From contig JANYDS010000027.1 in the NCBI GenBank assembly GCA_025363475.1, positions 1 through 64,000 of the forward strand: a stretch of 64,000 nt of DNA, given 5' to 3'. This document shows positions 1-8,485 of the stretch, piece after piece. Numbering within the stretch: the first letter of the stretch is position 1; each line of letters starts with the position of its first letter. The DNA is from Terriglobia bacterium. GTDB lineage: Bacteria > Acidobacteriota > Terriglobia > Bryobacterales > Bryobacteraceae. A program made the translations under genes and the position numbers. A model generated the notes under the pieces. That model was not told where the DNA came from and ran no database searches. It was given only the letters and a program-made list of their open reading frames with translations.

Positions 1-33
1 TTGTATGAAAATCTCGACAGCGGCGAGGCCTGA
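1..33 (+). CDS. possible C-terminal tail of a gene cut by the window edge
   Basis: Frame 1 reads about ten codons (ending in DSGEA) to a TGA at 31-33. The codons look ordinary, but ten residues cannot identify a family. It may be the end of a rightward gene that begins outside the window, or chance. The rest of the stretch up to 233 shows no gene, hairpin or promoter that I would defend. Confidence 0.3.
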   Translation: MYENLDSGEA

Positions 34-233
34 TCCCCCCAAAACCCCTCTGCGCTTTCCGCAGAACCCTCCGTGCCCTGCGAGAAAGCATTTGACCTCA
101 CCTTCCTCAACATAAAGGGAAGGTAGTCAGAATTCATTCACGTCTCAAGAAACTTTATATCCACCCCAAAATCAACAACATAAAAAAATTAACCCCCAGA
201 ACCCTCAACCCCATACCCCAAAATACGGCCATC

Positions 234-827
234 ATGAGAATAGACCGTCGCCTCTTCACCTCCCCCCTCAACGCCCGCAAATCCCGCGGCCCCACCACCC
301 CCGAAGGTAAAGCCCGTTCCGCCGCAGGCAACAACCTCCGCCACGGCCTCCTCGCCCACAACATCGTCCTCGACGAAGAGTCCACTGCCCGTTTCGCTAC
401 CCATGCCGCCCGCTTCCAGCACCAGCTCGAACCCCGCGATTTCGTCGAACACACTCTCGTCGAATCCCTCATCACCATCCGCTGGCGCCAGCTCCGTGTC
501 TGGAACGCCGAAAAGGTCACACTCTCCGAAGAAATGCGCAATCAGGCCGCCGGACTCCCCTCCATCCCCAAATCCGTCCGCGCCGCTTTTGCCTTCCGCT
601 CCCTCGCCGAAAAATCCCGCTCCCTCGAACTCATCGGACGTTTCGAAGCCCGCTTCGAACGCCAGTTCACCCGCACCCTCAACCGTTACCTCCAACTCCG
701 CGCCAGAGAAACAGTAAATTCGCTGTTCGATCCTAATTCTTCCGACCTTGAAACAGCCGCAAATAATTCAAAACAAGATACTTACCCAACATTAAACCAG
801 CCGGACGAAGAACCAAAACCATCCTAA
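234..827 (+). CDS. TPEGK-motif protein of unknown function
   Basis: 197 residues with no signal peptide or membrane segment. Near the N-terminus (about residues 12-40) it carries the pattern NARKSRGPTTPEGKARSA followed by a LRHGLL block. I recall this pattern from many paralogues in Acidobacteriota and Planctomycetes genomes. The remainder is charged and probably helical. Function is unknown; the Arg/Lys-rich N-terminus would suit nucleic-acid binding, but that is inference. It ends just before a short repeat array and the dnaE2 start, so co-transcription with dnaE2 is possible. The ATG at 234 is the only start that keeps the motif at the N-terminus. Confidence 0.75.
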   Translation: MRIDRRLFTSPLNARKSRGPTTPEGKARSAAGNNLRHGLLAHNIVLDEESTARFATHAARFQHQLEPRDFVEHTLVESLITIRWRQLRVWNAEKVTLSEEMRNQAAGLPSIPKSVRAAFAFRSLAEKSRSLELIGRFEARFERQFTRTLNRYLQLRARETVNSLFDPNSSDLETAANNSKQDTYPTLNQPDEEPKPS

Positions 828-884
828 AAAATCCTAATCCGATCCTAATCCGATCCTAAAAACTGCTAAACTGATCCTACTTTA
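821..884 (+). repeat. ATCCTA repeats with 10-11 bp period upstream of dnaE2
   Basis: The hexamer ATCCTA occurs at 821, 831, 842, 853 and 874. Two adjacent copies are extended to the 11-mer ATCCTAATCCG (831-841 and 842-852). Four copies therefore sit about one helical turn apart, between the stop of the TPEGK gene and the dnaE2 start at 906. This could be an operator for the polymerase gene or a small slippage-born tandem repeat. There is no obvious LexA-type palindrome in it. Confidence 0.5.
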
Positions 885-905
885 GATGGCGAACAAAAGG
901 CGAAT

Positions 906-3900
906 ATGAAACCCGCAACTTCCCAAACCTACACCGAACTACACGCCCGTTCCGCCTTCAGCTTCCTCCGCGGCGCCAGCACACCAGACGACTACGCCAT
1001 AGCCTGCGCCACCCTCGGCTACCACTCCATGGCCCTAACCGATATCGATGGCTTCTACGGCACCGCCCGCTTCCACACCGCCACCAAAAAACTAGGCCTT
1101 CAGGCCCATATAGGTTCCGAAATCACCTCGACAGACGGCAGCCGCTGGCTCCTCCTCGTAGAAACCCAAACCGGCTACCGCAACCTCTGCCGCCTCATCA
1201 CCCGCATGAAAATGCGCGCCGGCACCAAAAACGCCAAACCCAATTTCGCCCCCGCCGCCAACCTGGCCGATTTCGAAGAGTTCTCCCCAGGCCTCATCTG
1301 CCTCACTGGAGGTGAAGAAGGCCCCCTGGCCCGATCCCTCAACAAACAAACCCTAAACCGCCTCACCGGCATCTTCGGCCCCCAAAACGTCTACCTCGAA
1401 CTCCAGCGCCACTACAACCGCGAAGAAGAAGCCCGCAACCAGGCCGTCATCGAACTCGCCCGCTCCACCAGCCTCCCCCTCGTTGCCACGGGCGGCGTCT
1501 GCCACGCCTCCAAACTCCAGCGCGAAGTCTTCGATGTCTTCACCTGCCTGCACCACAAAACCACCCTCGCCGCTGCGGGCCGCCTGCTCGCCAAAAACTC
1601 CGAACGCCACCTCAAAAGCGCCCGCGAAATGGCCCAACTCTTCGCCGATTACCCCGAAGCCATCGCCAACTCACAGGAAATTTCTCAGCGCCTCAAATTC
1701 ACCCTCAACGATCTCGGCTACCAGTTCCCCGAATACCCCCTCCCCCCCGGCGAAACCGTCTCTTCCCTCCTCTATAAACTCACCGACGAAGGCGCACGCG
1801 GCCGCTACCGCCCCTATCACGACCGCGCCCGCCAGCAAATCGCCAAAGAACTCGCCCTCATCGAAAAACTCCAGCTCGGCGGCTACTTCCTCATCGTCTG
1901 GGACATCGTCCGCTTCTGCCGCCAGCAGGGCATCCTCTCTCAGGGACGCGGTTCCGCCGCCAACAGCGCCGTCTGCTACTCCCTCGGCATCACCGCCGTC
2001 GACCCCGTTGGCATGGACCTCCTCTTCGAACGTTTCCTCACCGAAGAGCGCGGCGAATGGCCCGATATCGATATCGACCTCCCCAGCGGCGAACAGCGCG
2101 AACGCGCCATCCAGTACGTCTACCAGCGTTACGGCGAGCACGGCGCAGCCATGACGGCCAACGTCATCACCTACCGCGGCAGAATGGCCGCCCGTGAAGC
2201 CGGCAAAGTCCTCGGCTTCGATGTCGCCACGCTCAACCAGGTCGCCAGGCTGGGTGTCTCAGACGCGCCTGTTAGTGACCCCAAAGCCCGCAAATTTCTC
2301 GACATCGTCAACGCCCTCCAGGACATGCCGCGCCACCTCGGCCAGCACTCCGGCGGCATGGTCATCTGCCAGGGCCGTCTCGACACCATCGTCCCCCTCG
2401 AACCCGCCTCCATGCCCGGCCGCGTCGTCGTCCAGTGGGATAAAGACGATTGCGCCGACATGAAAATCATCAAGGTCGATCTCCTCGGCCTCGGCATGAT
2501 GGCGCTATTGAAAGATTGCGTCGGTCTCATCCGTGACCACTGGCGCGAAGAGATTGACCTCGGCCAGCTTCCCGCCGATGACCCAAAGGTTTACAAGACC
2601 CTCCAGGCCGGCGACACCATCGGCATGTTTCAGGTGGAAAGCCGCGCCCAGCAGGCCACTCTCCCGCGTCTCAAACCCAAAAATTTCTACGACATCGTGG
2701 TCGAAGTCGCGCTCATCCGCCCCGGCCCCATCGTCGGCCAGATGGTGCATCCCTACCTCAACCGCCGCGCAGGCCGGGAACCCGTTGACCCCCTGCACCC
2801 GCTGCTCGAACCCGTTCTGCGCCGCACTCTCGGGGTGCCGCTCTTTCAGGAACAGCTTCTGAAAATGGCCATGATCGCAGCTAATTTCACCGGTGGAGAA
2901 GCCGAAGAATTGCGCCGCGCCATGGGCTTCAAACGTTCCGAACAGCGCATGCAAGAGATTGAAGTCAAACTGCGTCTCGGCATGACGAAAAACGGCATCA
3001 GCGCCAAACAGCAGGACGTCATCGTGCAGTCCATCACCTCCTTCGCGCTCTATGGTTTTCCTGAATCCCACGCCGCCAGCTTCGCCCTCATCGTCTATGC
3101 CAGCGCTTACTTCAAGTGCCACTACCTCGCGGCTTTTACCTGCGCCCTGCTCAACAATCAGCCCATGGGTTTCTACTCGCCAGCCGTCATCGTGAAAGAT
3201 GCCCAGCGCCACGGTCTGCGCGTCCTGCCCGTTGACGTCAACGTCTCCGAATGGGAATGCACCATCGAAAGCGACCAGCGGCACCTTCGCCTCGGCCTCT
3301 GTTACGTTCATGGCCTGCGCAGCCTCGCCGGAGCCGCCGTCGCCAAAGCCAAACCCTTTCGCGATGTGGATGACCTTGCTCACCGCGTACCTCTGTTGAA
3401 CAAGGCCGAGCTCGAAGCCCTCGCAGGCATTGGCGCACTGGCCAAACTGCAAACCGTGCACCGCCGCGACGCATTGTGGAAAGCCGGTCGCGCCGGACGC
3501 CGCACCGGGCCATTGCTTGCAGAGGTTCCCGAAACTTCTCCCGAAGCCCCGCTTAAGCAGATGACGATTGATGAGCGCCTTGCAGCGGATTACCAGGGCA
3601 CCAGCCTCACCATCGGACCCCACCCTCTGCACTACCGCCGGGAGCAGTTGAACGCGATGGGAGTCACTGCCGCCGCCGCACTCCCCCAGCTCCGCAACGG
3701 CAGCAATGTGCGGATAGCGGGAGGCGTCGTCGTACGCCAGCGCCCAGGCACCGCGAAGGGAGTGCTCTTCCTCAGCATGGAAGATGAAACCGGCATAGCG
3801 AACGCAGTCGTGATGCCGGACCAGTTCGAAGATTTCCGCCACACCATCCTGACCGCGCCGTACTTACTGATCGAAGGCAAAATCCAAAACGTAGACAACG

Positions 3901-3977
3901 TAATCCACGTCCTCGCCAAACGGATTGACCCCCTCGAAGCAAAGCTCCCCGCAATGCCCTCCCACGATTTCCATTGA
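906..3977 (+). CDS. dnaE2: error-prone DNA polymerase III alpha subunit DnaE2
   Basis: 1023 residues, close to the usual DnaE2 length and shorter than replicative DnaE1. The N-terminal PHP domain starts at once (TELHARSAFSFLRGAS, residues 10-25). The polymerase core has GRGSAANSAV near 348 and the catalytic aspartate motif PDIDIDLPSGEQ from residue 386. A C-terminal OB fold (about 930-1000, around VVVRQRPGTAKG) ends the protein. DnaE2 carries out SOS-induced translesion and mutagenic synthesis in the cytoplasm, usually with ImuA/ImuB. Neither partner is encoded next to it. The upstream ATCCTA repeats may be regulatory. Confidence 0.96.
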   Translation: MKPATSQTYTELHARSAFSFLRGASTPDDYAIACATLGYHSMALTDIDGFYGTARFHTATKKLGLQAHIGSEITSTDGSRWLLLVETQTGYRNLCRLITRMKMRAGTKNAKPNFAPAANLADFEEFSPGLICLTGGEEGPLARSLNKQTLNRLTGIFGPQNVYLELQRHYNREEEARNQAVIELARSTSLPLVATGGVCHASKLQREVFDVFTCLHHKTTLAAAGRLLAKNSERHLKSAREMAQLFADYPEAIANSQEISQRLKFTLNDLGYQFPEYPLPPGETVSSLLYKLTDEGARGRYRPYHDRARQQIAKELALIEKLQLGGYFLIVWDIVRFCRQQGILSQGRGSAANSAVCYSLGITAVDPVGMDLLFERFLTEERGEWPDIDIDLPSGEQRERAIQYVYQRYGEHGAAMTANVITYRGRMAAREAGKVLGFDVATLNQVARLGVSDAPVSDPKARKFLDIVNALQDMPRHLGQHSGGMVICQGRLDTIVPLEPASMPGRVVVQWDKDDCADMKIIKVDLLGLGMMALLKDCVGLIRDHWREEIDLGQLPADDPKVYKTLQAGDTIGMFQVESRAQQATLPRLKPKNFYDIVVEVALIRPGPIVGQMVHPYLNRRAGREPVDPLHPLLEPVLRRTLGVPLFQEQLLKMAMIAANFTGGEAEELRRAMGFKRSEQRMQEIEVKLRLGMTKNGISAKQQDVIVQSITSFALYGFPESHAASFALIVYASAYFKCHYLAAFTCALLNNQPMGFYSPAVIVKDAQRHGLRVLPVDVNVSEWECTIESDQRHLRLGLCYVHGLRSLAGAAVAKAKPFRDVDDLAHRVPLLNKAELEALAGIGALAKLQTVHRRDALWKAGRAGRRTGPLLAEVPETSPEAPLKQMTIDERLAADYQGTSLTIGPHPLHYRREQLNAMGVTAAAALPQLRNGSNVRIAGGVVVRQRPGTAKGVLFLSMEDETGIANAVVMPDQFEDFRHTILTAPYLLIEGKIQNVDNVIHVLAKRIDPLEAKLPAMPSHDFH

Positions 3978-4032
3978 GGCATGTCCTCTTTTTCCAAACT
4001 CTTGCGCTTCTAAGAAACGAGGAACAAACTTC

Positions 4033-4380
4033 ATGACCAAAATCGAATTCGACCAGTTTAGAATTGCCGCCGCCGAAACCATTTCCGTCCGGATCACCAA
4101 GTCACTTGCTCCTTACAGTGCAGTCGTCAGCGACTTGACGGGCAGCAGCTGGGCCCCCAAACCTGCAGACAAAATCATCGGCACCTTTACTGCCCCCCCG
4201 GTTGCCGGCCCACACATCAGCTTCGGTATCCTCTTCAACTTCATCCCCGCACCTGCGGTTGTGGACCTAACCACCGACTTCTATACCGTGACCATTTCCG
4301 GCACCAGCGGGACTCCGTTTTCAGAGCAGATCTTCGGCCCCGGCTTCACCACCCGAACTTACTTATTTACCGTCATCTAG
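4033..4380 (+). CDS. small beta-rich protein, first gene of a four-gene cassette
   Basis: 115 residues, not recognised. The ATG at 4033 is chosen because a GAGGAAC ribosome site lies just upstream; a longer in-frame start at 3925 would lie inside dnaE2. The sequence has no signal peptide and is rich in short alternating hydrophobic and Thr/Ser segments, suggesting an all-beta fold. The C-terminus ends in TRTYLFTVI. It lies 55 bp after dnaE2 and 14 bp before the exported barrel-like protein, so it is probably co-transcribed with the following genes. No catalytic motif is visible. Confidence 0.7.
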   Translation: MTKIEFDQFRIAAAETISVRITKSLAPYSAVVSDLTGSSWAPKPADKIIGTFTAPPVAGPHISFGILFNFIPAPAVVDLTTDFYTVTISGTSGTPFSEQIFGPGFTTRTYLFTVI

Positions 4381-4394
4381 AAAGAGGCCAGCAA

Positions 4395-5873
4395 ATGAAA
4401 AAAAGCATTCTCACCCTATTGATTTTGGCCGGCCCCGCTATTCTTTTCGCACAAACAGACGCGGAAATCGATACGCTGATGCAACCCAAAGCGGCGCGAC
4501 TCCGGGTTGGCCGGCTCGCCAATGCCTCCGATGATTCCATCACCAGAGAGGCCACCGAGCTTACACCGTACCTGCAACGCTCCTCGTTTGAAAAAGGCTA
4601 TCGGTCACTTCTCTCCGAACTCGAAGAATCGCGCCTGAACATACAAACGGGCGCTGGTTCGGGCGCTGCGGGAACCACCTCGGTTGTCAGCAAAGGCAGT
4701 GTCCCGGCGTTATTGGGCCTTGCTGTTGAGAACGGTGCCCTCACGCGTACCGCCAGCGGTACCACGGTCACATTCCGCACCTCACCCGCTAACGTGTACT
4801 CAGCGCTGGCCAAAGGCGGGTATTTCGCGGCAGGCGCGGCTGTCCCGGAACTGGATGGTTCCTTCCTTCCACTCGCCAAGCGGATGTCAGTCTATGTTTC
4901 CTTCGACACCAGTCGCGGGAACTCTGGCACGACAAACACACTGACCGGAGATAAACAGCAACTGGCTGCCTGGGGAACGCGCGTCGAGCTGTTCAACAAA
5001 CGCGATCCGCGCCGCAAGGAATACCAGCCCAAGTGGCTGAGCCTCATGGACAATCAGGGAAGCGCGTACATCACCGCCATAGTCAAACTCACAGCGGAGT
5101 TACAGATGATGCCGGAGTACGAAGTCTGGCGTCGAAAGGTCGAAGCCGACGTGCTCGCGGCGAAAGATGACGATATACCCGGCAAATTAAGGGACGCTTT
5201 CAAATCATTCCAGCTGGTCGCCGCAAAATTTGCGAATCCGGGCCTGATCGGACAAGCAACTGCCTCCGGAAGCGATTTTTCCAATGATCGCGCCAAACTC
5301 ATCAACAGCATCACGAAGAGCTGGACCTCAGCCATCGAATACAACTTCACCAAACAGGCCAACACCACAGCCCAAACCACCCAGTCCGCTACCGGCGCCG
5401 CCGCAGCGGCACCCTCCGCCCTCCCCGACCTCGGCAACATCAACTTAATCCTCTCCAAAGGCTTCACAGACGGCCCTGAATTCACCTTCAACGCCGGCCT
5501 CACCTGGTTTCAGTCCAACCCGTCCAATCTCAATATCGGCAAACTGCGCGATGTTCAGGCCTCCGCCCAACTCGATTTTCCCCTCAAAGAAATCGACAAA
5601 ATCGGCAAGCCCATATTCACCCTCGCCGGTCAGTTCCTGTCACTGCGCGAAGAGCCACTCGGCGCCAAAGTCATCATCAACACCGTGCCCATAACCACCA
5701 AAGGCAACATCGGTCTCTTCCAGGCCAAACTCACCGTCCCCACCAAAAGCTCGGGCGTGAACATCCCGATATCCGTGACCTGGTCCAACCGCACCGAATT
5801 AATCAAAGAGAAAGATGTCCGCGCCAACATCGGTATCAGTTTCGACATGGACAAACTCTTCGCCAAACCCTAA
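4395..5873 (+). CDS. exported, possibly outer-membrane beta-barrel protein
   Basis: 492 residues with a clear signal peptide (MKKSILTLLILAGPAILFAQ, cleavage after about residue 19) and an AAAGAGG ribosome site. The first part of the mature protein is mixed. From about residue 350 to the end the pattern is alternating strands with aromatic belts and polar turns, and the last strand ends in phenylalanine-containing segments (GISFDMDKLFAKP). This suits an outer-membrane barrel or a surface beta protein, though I recognise no family. A low-complexity Ala/Thr linker sits around 320-340. It is sandwiched between the small beta protein and an inner-membrane protein in one tight unit. Confidence 0.7.
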   Translation: MKKSILTLLILAGPAILFAQTDAEIDTLMQPKAARLRVGRLANASDDSITREATELTPYLQRSSFEKGYRSLLSELEESRLNIQTGAGSGAAGTTSVVSKGSVPALLGLAVENGALTRTASGTTVTFRTSPANVYSALAKGGYFAAGAAVPELDGSFLPLAKRMSVYVSFDTSRGNSGTTNTLTGDKQQLAAWGTRVELFNKRDPRRKEYQPKWLSLMDNQGSAYITAIVKLTAELQMMPEYEVWRRKVEADVLAAKDDDIPGKLRDAFKSFQLVAAKFANPGLIGQATASGSDFSNDRAKLINSITKSWTSAIEYNFTKQANTTAQTTQSATGAAAAAPSALPDLGNINLILSKGFTDGPEFTFNAGLTWFQSNPSNLNIGKLRDVQASAQLDFPLKEIDKIGKPIFTLAGQFLSLREEPLGAKVIINTVPITTKGNIGLFQAKLTVPTKSSGVNIPISVTWSNRTELIKEKDVRANIGISFDMDKLFAKP

Positions 5874-5902
5874 GCCCAACGGCAAGTTAAAGGACAACCA
5901 AT

Positions 5903-6598
5903 ATGAGTGACTATATTCAGGCGTTTTACAGCGACGTGGCCAACAACACGGCCCGCTATGTGGCTGTCCTCAGCATAATCGGCGGCGTAAGTATGGCTCT
6001 TCTTGAAACCCTCAAAGACCTCTTCCCGGTCAGACAGTGGTTCCAGCGTTACTACCTCAACAAATGGATGAACGCCGGCGCCGCCGAAGCGGGCCTTCCC
6101 GCCGGCGCTGCGATGAACGCCGAAAAAGATCTCCTCAGACTCGCTGTCGACGGAGATGCCGGCGCACTCTATGACCTCCAGATCGAGCAAATGTGCGGCC
6201 AGTTTACCGCCGCCATTCAAATTGTGCTCGAGTTCCCCGCACTCCACGCCGACCTCCTGAAAATAACCGCCTCCCAGGCACGCACCGCGGATTTGGCCCT
6301 CGTAATCGCGGGTCCGTCCAACCCGCTGACTCAGGATTTTCTCGACGCCCGAAACCGTGTCACCCACCAGTGCCAGAGGGCGATTGACGCCTTCCAGATC
6401 ACAGCCGGCTTCCGCTGGAAATGGATCTTCAAGATCGCCTCCATCTCGCTCAGCGTCGTGCTCGTCTGGGTCGCAATGGCCATGCGCGGCAAAGGTCTAA
6501 ACGCGGTCAGCATCATCGTAAGCGCTCTCCTCGCCGGCTTCCTCGCACCCGTAGCCAAAGACCTGCTCGCCGTACTCGACAAAGCTCGCGGAAAATGA
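5903..6598 (+). CDS. membrane protein of unknown function
   Basis: 231 residues with an AAAGGA ribosome site. One hydrophobic segment lies near the N-terminus (about 19-38) and two adjacent ones near the C-terminus (about 178-220). They enclose a mostly helical soluble part of about 130 residues. The arrangement resembles membrane-anchored proteins with a cytoplasmic domain, but no family is recognised. Its stop overlaps the start of the hydrolase gene in an ATGA arrangement, indicating translational coupling and probably matched amounts of the two products. Confidence 0.72.
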   Translation: MSDYIQAFYSDVANNTARYVAVLSIIGGVSMALLETLKDLFPVRQWFQRYYLNKWMNAGAAEAGLPAGAAMNAEKDLLRLAVDGDAGALYDLQIEQMCGQFTAAIQIVLEFPALHADLLKITASQARTADLALVIAGPSNPLTQDFLDARNRVTHQCQRAIDAFQITAGFRWKWIFKIASISLSVVLVWVAMAMRGKGLNAVSIIVSALLAGFLAPVAKDLLAVLDKARGK

Positions 6599-7482
6599 GC
6601 GACCCCATCATAGTCTCTGTCCGCAGCCAGTCTTCACCAGCCGGGGGCCCGGTCGTTCCGTATCATTTCACGGGTCAGTTGAATGGTGCGCGGGAACTGC
6701 TCGTCCTGGTTCATGGCTTCAACGATAGTTATGATTATGGTCTTAAGGTATACAAGGCATTCCTTGAAAAACTGAACAACCAGTTCAGTACCGGCACTTC
6801 ACAGGTCGTGGAATTTCTCTGGCCAGGCGATGAGCCAAACAAGCTCCTCTCCACCGTGGCCTATCCGCTCCAGATCGCTAAGGCTCGGCAATCGGCTGTC
6901 GAGCTCGATAAATTCCTCTGGGCCTTCCCTGGTTCCGGTCAGACCACAATCCATTTCGTCGGCCATTCCCTCGGCTGCCGCATCATCATGGAAATCCTCA
7001 CGCGATGGGCAAACGCCGGCCCGCCCCCGAATATGAATTTGCGCACGGTAGTGCTTATGGCAGGGGCTGTGGTCGTAAAGCATGTCGACATCGGAGGGCG
7101 CTTCCGCCCCGGGGCCACCCTCTGCAACAACAATCCTGTTCTCTATTCCAAAGGCGACCATGTCAATCAATGGGCTTTTCCTGCCGGCGAAACAGCCGGC
7201 GGAGAGGGCTTCTTCCCCACCGCAGTCGGCCGCACCGGCGGCCCGCCCAATACATGGCACACACCGCAACCGATGGCCACACCGGACGGCAATCCTTACG
7301 GTCACAGTAACTACTGGTTCGGCACTGAATCTGCCGCCTCCGTCGCTTTCGCACTCGGAGGTGCGCCACCCCGCGCCACGCCACTAAACGCAATCACCTC
7401 CAATCCCGCCCCCGAAGCCAGCGATCTGCCAGACCGGGAAATCCCCCCCGGATTTCTCATCGCTCGCCCGGCGTTCGCGTGA
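6595..7482 (+). CDS. alpha/beta hydrolase, DUF900-like
   Basis: 295 residues, starting at the ATG that overlaps the previous stop (ATGA). The alpha/beta-hydrolase fold is shown by LLVLVHGFNDSYD (oxyanion region, near residue 35-47) and the nucleophile elbow GHSLG at 123-127, with Ser125. The region between (VVEFLWPGDEPN) resembles DUF900 esterase/lipase-like proteins. There is no signal peptide, so it is likely cytoplasmic or held at the membrane by its coupled partner. Substrate unknown. It closes the 4.0-7.5 kb cassette. The long Gly/Pro-rich C-terminal third is unusual for a plain lipase. Confidence 0.82.
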   Translation: MSDPIIVSVRSQSSPAGGPVVPYHFTGQLNGARELLVLVHGFNDSYDYGLKVYKAFLEKLNNQFSTGTSQVVEFLWPGDEPNKLLSTVAYPLQIAKARQSAVELDKFLWAFPGSGQTTIHFVGHSLGCRIIMEILTRWANAGPPPNMNLRTVVLMAGAVVVKHVDIGGRFRPGATLCNNNPVLYSKGDHVNQWAFPAGETAGGEGFFPTAVGRTGGPPNTWHTPQPMATPDGNPYGHSNYWFGTESAASVAFALGGAPPRATPLNAITSNPAPEASDLPDREIPPGFLIARPAFA

Positions 7483-7521
7483 CCCTGGGAATAATCCGCC
7501 CGCCTCGCGTGATACACGGAC

Positions 7522-8217
7522 ATGAAGTGGATACTCGTCACCCTCGCAACAGGCGCGTTGTTCGCAGCCGGCCCCGAGCCGCCCCGGCACCATCCGGTTC
7601 TTGTGGAACTCTTCACCTCAGAGGGTTGTTCCAGTTGTCCGCCGGCTGACGCGCTGCTCGAAAAACTGGACTCTCCCGAAGTCATCGTCCTCAGTGAGCA
7701 CGTCGATTACTGGAATGACATCGGCTGGAAAGACCAGTATTCATCGCCCGTATACAGCGAGCGCCAGAAAAAGTATGCGCAGCAGTTTTACCTGAACTCG
7801 GTCTATACGCCGCGGATGGTGATCGACGGGGTCGCGGAAGTGGTCGGCAACGACAACCGTGCAGTCCGCGCTCGGATCGCCGCCGCCGGACAAAGGGAAA
7901 AGATCCCGGTCCGTATGAGTTCTACAGGCCCCGACCGAATCCGGATTGAAGTTGACGCCAACAGCAACAGCAACGCCGATGTCATGCTCGCCGTGGCCTC
8001 GAACGAAGCTGTAACCGACGTACGCAGTGGCGAGAACGGCGGCAGCAAGCTCCACCACGTCGCCGTGGTGCGCAGCATCACCAGCATCGGCACCATCCGT
8101 AACGGAGAAGTTTTCAGTAAAGAAATTCCGCTCAAACAGGAGCCAGGCCAGCGCATCATCGCCTGGGTTCAGGTGCGCGGACAGGGCCCCGTATTGGGTT
8201 CCGCCATTAAACACTAA
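7522..8217 (+). CDS. exported DUF1223 thioredoxin-fold protein
   Basis: 231 residues with a short signal peptide (about 1-17). The start of the mature protein reads VLVELFTSEGCSSCPPAD, the hallmark of DUF1223, with a CxxC pair at Cys36 and Cys39 in a thioredoxin-like fold. These proteins are secreted and their reaction is not established; a thiol-disulfide role is a reasonable inference from the CxxC. It follows the hydrolase by 39 bp and precedes the MXKDX peptide gene by 15 bp. Confidence 0.9.
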   Translation: MKWILVTLATGALFAAGPEPPRHHPVLVELFTSEGCSSCPPADALLEKLDSPEVIVLSEHVDYWNDIGWKDQYSSPVYSERQKKYAQQFYLNSVYTPRMVIDGVAEVVGNDNRAVRARIAAAGQREKIPVRMSSTGPDRIRIEVDANSNSNADVMLAVASNEAVTDVRSGENGGSKLHHVAVVRSITSIGTIRNGEVFSKEIPLKQEPGQRIIAWVQVRGQGPVLGSAIKH

Positions 8218-8232
8218 GGAAGAGGAAAACAA

Positions 8233-8421
8233 ATGACAAACAAAACGCTTCTCACCATGACTCTGGGCCTTGCCGTTCTCGCCGCTCCGGCAGCTTCGTT
8301 CGCGGGGCCGCAGGACAAGATGGACAAAATGGACAAGATGGAAACAAAGAAAAAGAAGAAAGACAAGAAATCTGACGGCAAGATGGACAAGAAGATGGAC
8401 AAAATGGAAAAGAAGATGTAA
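8233..8421 (+). CDS. exported MXKDX-repeat peptide
   Basis: 62 residues: a signal peptide (about 1-24, ending SFAG) followed by a mature part almost entirely of Met, Lys and Asp built from MDK repeats around a KKKKKDKK core. It matches the 'pentapeptide MXKDX repeat' family of small exported proteins of unknown role. Met-rich, highly charged peptides of this kind could bind metal ions, but that is inference. It has a GGAAGAGG ribosome site and is probably co-transcribed with the DUF1223 gene. Confidence 0.85.
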   Translation: MTNKTLLTMTLGLAVLAAPAASFAGPQDKMDKMDKMETKKKKKDKKSDGKMDKKMDKMEKKM

Positions 8422-8435
8422 GCTCTTCCCCCTGG

Positions 8436-8464
8436 TGGGGCGGTGCCGGCTGGGTTCCGCCCCA
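8436..8464 (+). terminator. GC-rich hairpin between MXKDX and haloacid dehalogenase genes
   Basis: Arms TGGGGCGG (8436-8443) and CCGCCCCA (8457-8464) pair perfectly across a 13-base loop. There is no T-run after it, so a rho-independent terminator is only one option; a transcript-stabilising or attenuating hairpin is another. A second small inverted repeat (CGCTA/TAGCG, 8466-8480) follows and contains TATACT, a possible -10 for the next gene, although that gene starts only 10 bases later. Confidence 0.35.
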
Positions 8465-8485
8465 ACGCTATATACTAGCGGCTGC

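Noticed and set aside
189-695. Leftward open frames opposite the TPEGK gene
   Set aside because: Glycine/glutamate-rich antisense frames caused by the C-rich third positions of the real gene; no ribosome site or motif.
2505-3842. 445-codon leftward frame opposite dnaE2
   Set aside because: Antisense shadow of the polymerase core; composition-driven, no recognisable protein.
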